Shown here piece after piece: positions 60,022 to 64,000 of a stretch of DNA of 64,000 nucleotides. Each line of letters starts with the position of its first letter. Position 1 is the first letter of the stretch. The stretch lies in NCBI GenBank assembly GCA_964507825.1, contig CAZDQM010000020.1, positions 1-64,000 of the forward strand, written 5' to 3'. The position numbers were made by a program, and so were the translations under genes. This DNA comes from JAWVZS01 sp964507825 (GTDB lineage: Archaea; Thermoproteota; Nitrososphaeria; Nitrososphaerales; Nitrosopumilaceae). The notes beneath the pieces are model-generated. The model worked only from the letters and a program-made list of their open reading frames with translations. It was not told the origin of the DNA and did no database searches.

Positions 60022-62052
60022 ATGGAAAAATGGGCCGATTGCCTTGTATCTGCCGTTTCATATAATCCGGACAGGGAGATCACCGGTGTTGAGGTACGCG
60101 AGGACCTTGGCGGCAAAATGGGCCCGGTAGAGATTATCGACAAGCTTACAATGTCACACAACATGCGGAGGGGCAAGACCTACGCCACAATCACCAAAAT
60201 GCTTGACTCCTGGAAGAGGGGGCGTGAGATCCATCTGTACCTGATAAACGGCAACCCGTTTCTTAGAATTGACAAGAACAAGGTCAGCCTAGACAACCTA
60301 GGGGATCTTCCGGACATCGATTATACCAAAAAGGTAGAACCCCGACTAGACAGCACGGCCGGCGCCGATGACAAAAAGACCGTTACACTGCCCCCGCCGA
60401 CTCAACCTAGGGCACCAGAACCGCACGTGGAGCTCAAGTCCGATGTCCAGTCACCGCTAAAATCTGAACCAAAAGAGAAACCGGCATCCCCGCACGGAAC
60501 GCTTCCTGCAGCAGGCGAGATTGAAATACCGTTTGAGGATATACAACCCGACCCTATTGCAGACGCGCCCGATCCAGAACCTGCAAAACCCACGGAACAC
60601 CCTAAGGAGAGATCCGAGATGAACTTTTTGGATTATGAGCGGGATTATCTTAGAAGATTAGAGGAACAAAAAAAACAAGACGAGCTTACAACGCAGGCTA
60701 GAGTTAAGAAAGAACGGCAAATCGTGGAGATTGAGCGACGGGCTAGGCTAGAACGCGAAGAGTACCAGAGACAAAGACTTCGAACTGAAACATCGGAGCA
60801 AGCGAATCCTGCAAGCTCGTCGCGCGGCTCGTTGCCAATGGAGGGGGAGATTCAAGTACCATTTGAAGAGATGCAGCCCGAGCAGGCATCGGTTCTTGAT
60901 ACAGTCAGGACGCGCCACCCGCACGGAACCCTGCCTGCCGGGGGAGATGTCGATATTCTATTTGAACAGGCGCAGCCCCCGCAAGCAGATGATGATCAAG
61001 GCGGTGCTGCAAAAGTCGAGGAGATGGACTTTGATGATGATGACGAGGATAAAGAGCCGACGCCAGAGCAATTGGCTAGGTTTGAGGATCTTGAGGGGCA
61101 GCTAGAGGAGGCTATTCGGCAAAGTGAACTAATTGACGGCGAACCGGATCAGGAGGTGGTGCACGCACGGCAGGATACGGTACCTGCACGCGAAATTCGG
61201 CCGGAATACGCGGACGGCATCACAGAGAACTTGCATGAAGGTGCTAGGTCAACTACGTCAGAAGAGGCGGTAACCGCGGAACAGTATGAACGATTAGAGA
61301 ATCTTGCAACCAAGGTCCGCGAGCTTGAGTCTGCTATACTTGCACAGAGGGAGACTGTGGTCGCGCCCGATCCGCGTGCTGACACGGTTGAGGGAATGCT
61401 TGAAAAATTTGACGAGACGGCAGACAGGCAAATCGAACAGCTAGAAGAATTAGAGGACCATATTGCAGAAATTGAGGATTCAAATATTGAACTGGCCCTA
61501 GTCGAAAAATTACGTAGGCAAGAGGCCCGGCTGGGCGCAATTGAAGAAAGAATTGCCGATTCGATGGCGCCGACACAGGAACAAATTGATCGGGTCGTAT
61601 CCCTGGAAAAACAAATTGCGGCACTAGAGAAACAAAAGCGGAAACGTAAGGTATCTGACGTCGTGGCTTATTGTGTAAAATGCAGGACCAAGCGTGGAAT
61701 GCTGAATCCGACCAAGACCGTGATGAAAAACGGTAGATCTGCAGTCAGGGGCACATGCTCTGTCTGTGGGACAAGGATGTTCAGAATTACTAGTTATGTA
61801 TCTGAGCCGGAGGATGATGCCCCCACGAGGAAGCAGCTAGATCGCGTTGCAAAACTTGAAAAACAGATTGCAGAACTAGCTGACAGGCAGCAAGGCATGA
61901 TTGTAAGCGGTTATTGCCTAAAGTGCAAGACTAGACGAGACATGGAAGATCTGGTACAGACCACGATGAAGAATGGAAGGCCTGCCATGCGAGGCACCTG
62001 CCCCGTCTGCGGCGTCCGGATGTTTAAGATCGGAAAAATGCATGATTCTTGA
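60022..62052 (+). CDS. DUF3892-like / coiled-coil / twin DUF5679-like zinc-ribbon protein
   Basis: 676 residues. N-terminus (about 1-95) is DUF3892-like (CLVSAVSYNPDREITGVEVR, RRGKTYATITKMLDSWKRGR). A disordered, charged region holds three copies of a short motif: HGTLPAAGEIEIPFEDIQP (about 157), RGSLPMEGEIQVPFEEMQP (about 268) and HGTLPAGGDVDILFEQAQP (about 300). Long coiled coils follow (about 345-545), then two zinc ribbons of DUF5679 type (YCVKCRTKRGMLNPTKTVM about 550; YCLKCKTRRDMEDLVQTTM about 632), each closed by a CSVCGxRMF or CPVCGVRMF pair. A TATA-like cttattta about 27 bases upstream supports the ATG. Function unknown. Confidence 0.82.
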   Translation: MEKWADCLVSAVSYNPDREITGVEVREDLGGKMGPVEIIDKLTMSHNMRRGKTYATITKMLDSWKRGREIHLYLINGNPFLRIDKNKVSLDNLGDLPDIDYTKKVEPRLDSTAGADDKKTVTLPPPTQPRAPEPHVELKSDVQSPLKSEPKEKPASPHGTLPAAGEIEIPFEDIQPDPIADAPDPEPAKPTEHPKERSEMNFLDYERDYLRRLEEQKKQDELTTQARVKKERQIVEIERRARLEREEYQRQRLRTETSEQANPASSSRGSLPMEGEIQVPFEEMQPEQASVLDTVRTRHPHGTLPAGGDVDILFEQAQPPQADDDQGGAAKVEEMDFDDDDEDKEPTPEQLARFEDLEGQLEEAIRQSELIDGEPDQEVVHARQDTVPAREIRPEYADGITENLHEGARSTTSEEAVTAEQYERLENLATKVRELESAILAQRETVVAPDPRADTVEGMLEKFDETADRQIEQLEELEDHIAEIEDSNIELALVEKLRRQEARLGAIEERIADSMAPTQEQIDRVVSLEKQIAALEKQKRKRKVSDVVAYCVKCRTKRGMLNPTKTVMKNGRSAVRGTCSVCGTRMFRITSYVSEPEDDAPTRKQLDRVAKLEKQIAELADRQQGMIVSGYCLKCKTRRDMEDLVQTTMKNGRPAMRGTCPVCGVRMFKIGKMHDS

Positions 62053-62345
62053 ACTCCAGCATAGTATTCCTTATGAGTTAGATTGACGTAACTATGCCAT
62101 GAATACCGCCCCATTTTGGCGATCAAAGACATGTGATGACTGTAGGCGTATCCGGTGCAGGCCTGGCTGTAACTGTGACTGTCATTGGCAGCGGTGGCGC
62201 TAAAATTACCTAGTCTGTCTTTGCACAGCTGCAAGACAGGCCCACTGGATCATAGCGCTACGCCCACATGCTAATCTAGTTGGCAAACTACCCAAGATTT
62301 GTAGCAGTCGATCTCCATCAAGTAGGCGGTTATCCAATCTAATAC
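62053..62345 (+). other. Spacer without recognised gene
   Basis: Just under 300 bases before the duplicated module. Only a 25-residue hydrophobic peptide frame (62136-62213) is open. Nothing else is seen. Confidence 0.4.
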
Positions 62346-62498
62346 ATGTCAAGCGAGCAAGTCAAAAAGATCGAAAAAGACATGAAAGACCTGTTTTATA
62401 AGAACCAAGAGCTATCCCCGCCGTACTCAGTACTAGTGCCGATAGGTCCGGGCATAAAGACGGGCAAGCCTAGGCCTCCACCAGACGATCAAACTTGA
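62346..62498 (+). CDS. 50-residue protein of duplicated convergent module, copy 1
   Basis: ATG frame encoding a charged helix (EQVKKIEKDMKDLFYKNQEL) followed by a Pro-rich tail (PPYSVLVPIGPGIKTGKPRP). A second copy at 63519-63671 matches at 33 of 50 residues with conservative changes, which shows that it is translated. The 3' end overlaps the convergent membrane-protein gene by 29 bases. Function unknown. Confidence 0.68.
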   Translation: MSSEQVKKIEKDMKDLFYKNQELSPPYSVLVPIGPGIKTGKPRPPPDDQT

Positions 62499-62901
62499 AG
62501 TGTTGCCGCAGTTTTTTCATCATGGGTGGGATCTCACGGCTCAGATATACCTCGTGCTCGTCCATCCACTCGTAGTACTGATAGGCCTGTTTCGGCACCG
62601 AGTCGCTGGTCTGCTGGTCTCGCATACGTTTTGTGGTAGCTAGAAATTCGTTATGCATCTTTATCCGCTTGAAGATGTTCTGTATGGGTTGTTGCAGATC
62701 AGGTTCCAGAAAATTGATTTTGCCAGAAGAGATTAGACTGTCATAAAAGTCATGATTGAGATACATACTCATAAAATACAAGTCCTTCCCTTCTGCACGG
62801 CCTTCCACTTTCACACGGCCAAAATTTTCAGGAGATTTGTCATAGTCCAGGCTACGTAACGTGTCACCAAGTTCAAGATACAGGTTTTGAGATGCCCTCA
62901 T
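62470..62901 (-). CDS. Helical, probably membrane-anchored protein of duplicated module, copy 1
   Basis: 143 residues from ATG 62901. Contains NLYLELGDTLRSLDYDKSPE, a DLYFMSMYLNHDFYDSL segment, MHNEFLATTKRMRDQQ and YQYYEWMDEHEVYL. Upstream of the ATG the frame stays open to 63031 and encodes a transmembrane segment (LCASAAAVATIITVFISAYK, then HFKDKNNEK), so the real protein is probably anchored at its N-terminus, starting at CTG 62988 or ATA 62997. It converges on the 50-residue gene with a 29-base overlap. A shortened paralogue is at 63643-63831. No known family. Confidence 0.7.
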   Translation of the reverse strand: MRASQNLYLELGDTLRSLDYDKSPENFGRVKVEGRAEGKDLYFMSMYLNHDFYDSLISSGKINFLEPDLQQPIQNIFKRIKMHNEFLATTKRMRDQQTSDSVPKQAYQYYEWMDEHEVYLSREIPPMMKKLRQHFKFDRLVEA

Positions 62902-63020
62902 CTTTTCATTGTTTTTGTCCTTGAAATGCTTGTATGCTGATATGAATACGGTGATGATGGTAGCAACTGCAGCCGCGCTAGCGCACAGGGAAAATATTCT
63001 GCCACACGCACAAAAAAAGG

Positions 63021-63366
63021 AAGAGGGGTATTAAGCGCCCCCGTTCTGTTTTCTGTCGTTACCACACGGAACTAGAACCCACTGCGGGTTCTACTCCCTC
63101 TAGACCCGGATGGGACATCACCAAGAACGCCGGTGACGTGCCGTACTCACTCGTAAACCCGGACGGCTCGCGGTATTCAATATTTGACGACGTTGCGATG
63201 TCGGCTCTGTCCTAGTCATACCGCCACCGACCCAAATGCCACCATTAACGTATCGGTCTACATCCCGGCGGCAACCGTGTCTGCTTTATCATTCTCGTCC
63301 CTCCCATTCCTACAGTCACTTCATCCTGTAAAACCCTCTCCTGAGACCATGCCTGTGACCACGTGA
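63021..63366 (+). pseudogene. Degraded coding sequence, apparently frameshifted
   Basis: One frame without a start codon reads ...PGWDITKNAGDVPYSLVNPD, then GSRYSIFDDVAMSALS, to a stop at 63213-63215. The next frame continues in similar style with TATDPNATINVSVYIPAATV to a stop at 63364-63366. The style is that of an extracellular beta protein. Likely a remnant broken by a frameshift. Confidence 0.3.
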
Positions 63367-63518
63367 CAGGCTCGGACAGATACAGCGCATGATATCCTTT
63401 CATAATTCTGTCTGATGCAAACGGAACGGCGTCAACTCGTGCCACCCTGTTTAACGACCTGACCTTGTACAGAACTCCCATCAGTCTGCCTTAAATAAGT
63501 GGTAGTACAACCTAACAC

Positions 63519-63671
63519 ATGGCAAATGCCAAAGTCAAAGAGATAGAAAAGGAGATCAAGGAACTGTTTTATAAGGATCGGGAGCTTCCCCCGCCATACT
63601 CTGTATCTGTACCTATGGGTGACGGGATAGAGACGGGCAAACCTAGGCCTCCATCCGACGATCAAGCTTGA
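63519..63671 (+). CDS. 50-residue protein of duplicated convergent module, copy 2
   Basis: Paralogue of 62346-62498, exactly 1173 bases further on. KVKEIEKEIKELFYKDRELP followed by PPYSVSVPMGDGIETGKPRP. Same length, same layout and the same 29-base overlap with the convergent gene. Intact. Confidence 0.66.
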   Translation: MANAKVKEIEKEIKELFYKDRELPPPYSVSVPMGDGIETGKPRPPSDDQA

Positions 63672-63831
63672 AGTACTGCTTTAGCTTTTCCATCATGGGT
63701 GGAATCTCTAGGTTTAGGTATACCTCTTGCTTATCCATCCACTCATAGTACTGATAGGCCTGCTTTGGTATCGAACCGTCGGCCTGCTGGTCTCGCATGC
63801 GTTTTGTGGTGGCTAGAAACTCGTTATGCAT
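63643..63831 (-). pseudogene. Truncated copy 2 of the convergent helical gene
   Basis: 62 residues matching the C-terminal 62 of the gene at 62470 at 48 positions (MHNEFLATTKRMRDQQADGS). Homology stops abruptly at the ATG (after cgttatgcat on the plus strand); the N-terminal 81 residues and the membrane anchor are missing. It may still be translated as a soluble fragment, but it is most simply a 5'-truncated duplicate. Confidence 0.6.
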
Positions 63832-64000
63832 AGTACTCGGAATAAAGATCCGATAATTGCCGCAACATGCTTGGATCGTGCACTTGGAACTGACGCTTGC
63901 AGTCTAATCGCCGCTGACGCCTGACGGTGCGTCCAAGACGGCATCTTGGCACGGCCGTTCTGCGTCCTATTTTGAGCAGGTTGTCATGACGATTCTACAT

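Noticed and set aside
62136..62213. 25-residue hydrophobic peptide frame
   Set aside because: Too short, repetitive Val/Thr/Gly content, no start signals.

Overview
The window comes from a marine-type ammonia-oxidising thaumarchaeon (Nitrososphaerota, Nitrosopumilaceae/Cenarchaeaceae-like). This rests on eukaryote-like information genes (TFE, RNase P subunit Rpp21, Nep1, aTrm56, ribosomal protein S19e, PDCD5, archaeal NAC), archaeal TATA boxes about 25 bases ahead of leaderless starts, and carbon-fixation genes of the 3-hydroxypropionate/4-hydroxybutyrate (HP/HB) type (methylmalonyl-CoA mutase in two chains, epimerase, MeaB, a thiolase with its OB-fold partner). It also rests on a PEFG-CTERM plastocyanin, a B12-dependent ribonucleotide reductase and several protein families seen mostly in this phylum. 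Base composition looks moderate to high for the group, closer to sponge-associated or Cenarchaeum-like lineages than to AT-rich open-ocean Nitrosopumilus. That is an impression, not a computed value.

Layout. 0-5.5 kb: two small uncertain ORFs, UbiX, a START-fold protein, TatA, a spacer with a 28-bp direct repeat, pyruvate phosphate dikinase and an HTH-CBS protein. 5.7-9.2 kb: a minus-strand operon of MeaB, methylmalonyl-CoA mutase large chain and epimerase, plus a membrane-anchored protein. The mutase B12-binding chain lies apart at 22 kb. 9.2-16.6 kb: an M1 aminopeptidase and a 1500-residue NHL/fibronectin/cadherin-like surface protein with a G10 tract in its leader. 16.7-23.6 kb: MetRS, a hydrolase, a GTPase-dead elongation-factor paralogue, NadM with a 40-residue zinc ribbon, IlvC and AhcY. 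23.7-25.3 kb: an IS110-family element between perfect 32-bp direct repeats, with a structured noncoding tail that may encode a bridge RNA. 25.4-31.8 kb: secreted and copper-type proteins, rhomboid, tautomerase and nitrilase. 32.2-40.2 kb: thiolase with OB-fold partner, a zinc ribbon, an HTH/ATP-cone/degenerate NrdD protein beside the class II ribonucleotide reductase, and a barrel protein. 40.2-42.1 kb: Nep1, tRNA-Gly(TCC), Rpp21, S19e and PDCD5. 42.2-49.3 kb: an acyl-CoA-type dehydrogenase, a CitE-like lyase, a TPR protein and a compact riboflavin cluster (ribE, ribB, ribH, GTP cyclohydrolase III, amidohydrolase, arfC) behind tandem palindromes. 49.4-59.8 kb: hemerythrin-like protein, TFE, Trm56, HflX, PhoU, PUA, NAC, UbiD and small thaumarchaeal proteins. 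60-64 kb: a large DUF3892/coiled-coil/zinc-ribbon protein, then an accessory region with a tandemly duplicated pair of convergent, 3'-overlapping genes and degraded coding sequence.

Links between genes. The mutase chains, epimerase, MeaB, thiolase, the medium-chain dehydrogenase and the CitE-like lyase point to CoA-ester carbon metabolism. The mutase and the ribonucleotide reductase both depend on cobalamin. UbiX supplies prenyl-FMN to UbiD, although they lie 55 kb apart, and the riboflavin cluster supplies the flavin. The most interesting items are the IS110 element with long flanking repeats and candidate bridge RNA, the HTH/ATP-cone/dead-NrdD candidate regulator, the amidohydrolase placed where the riboflavin pathway lacks a deformylase, the ribB palindromes, two genes that appear to start at non-canonical codons right after an in-frame stop, and the duplicated convergent module at the right end. 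Starts marked as leaderless are inferred from TATA spacing.
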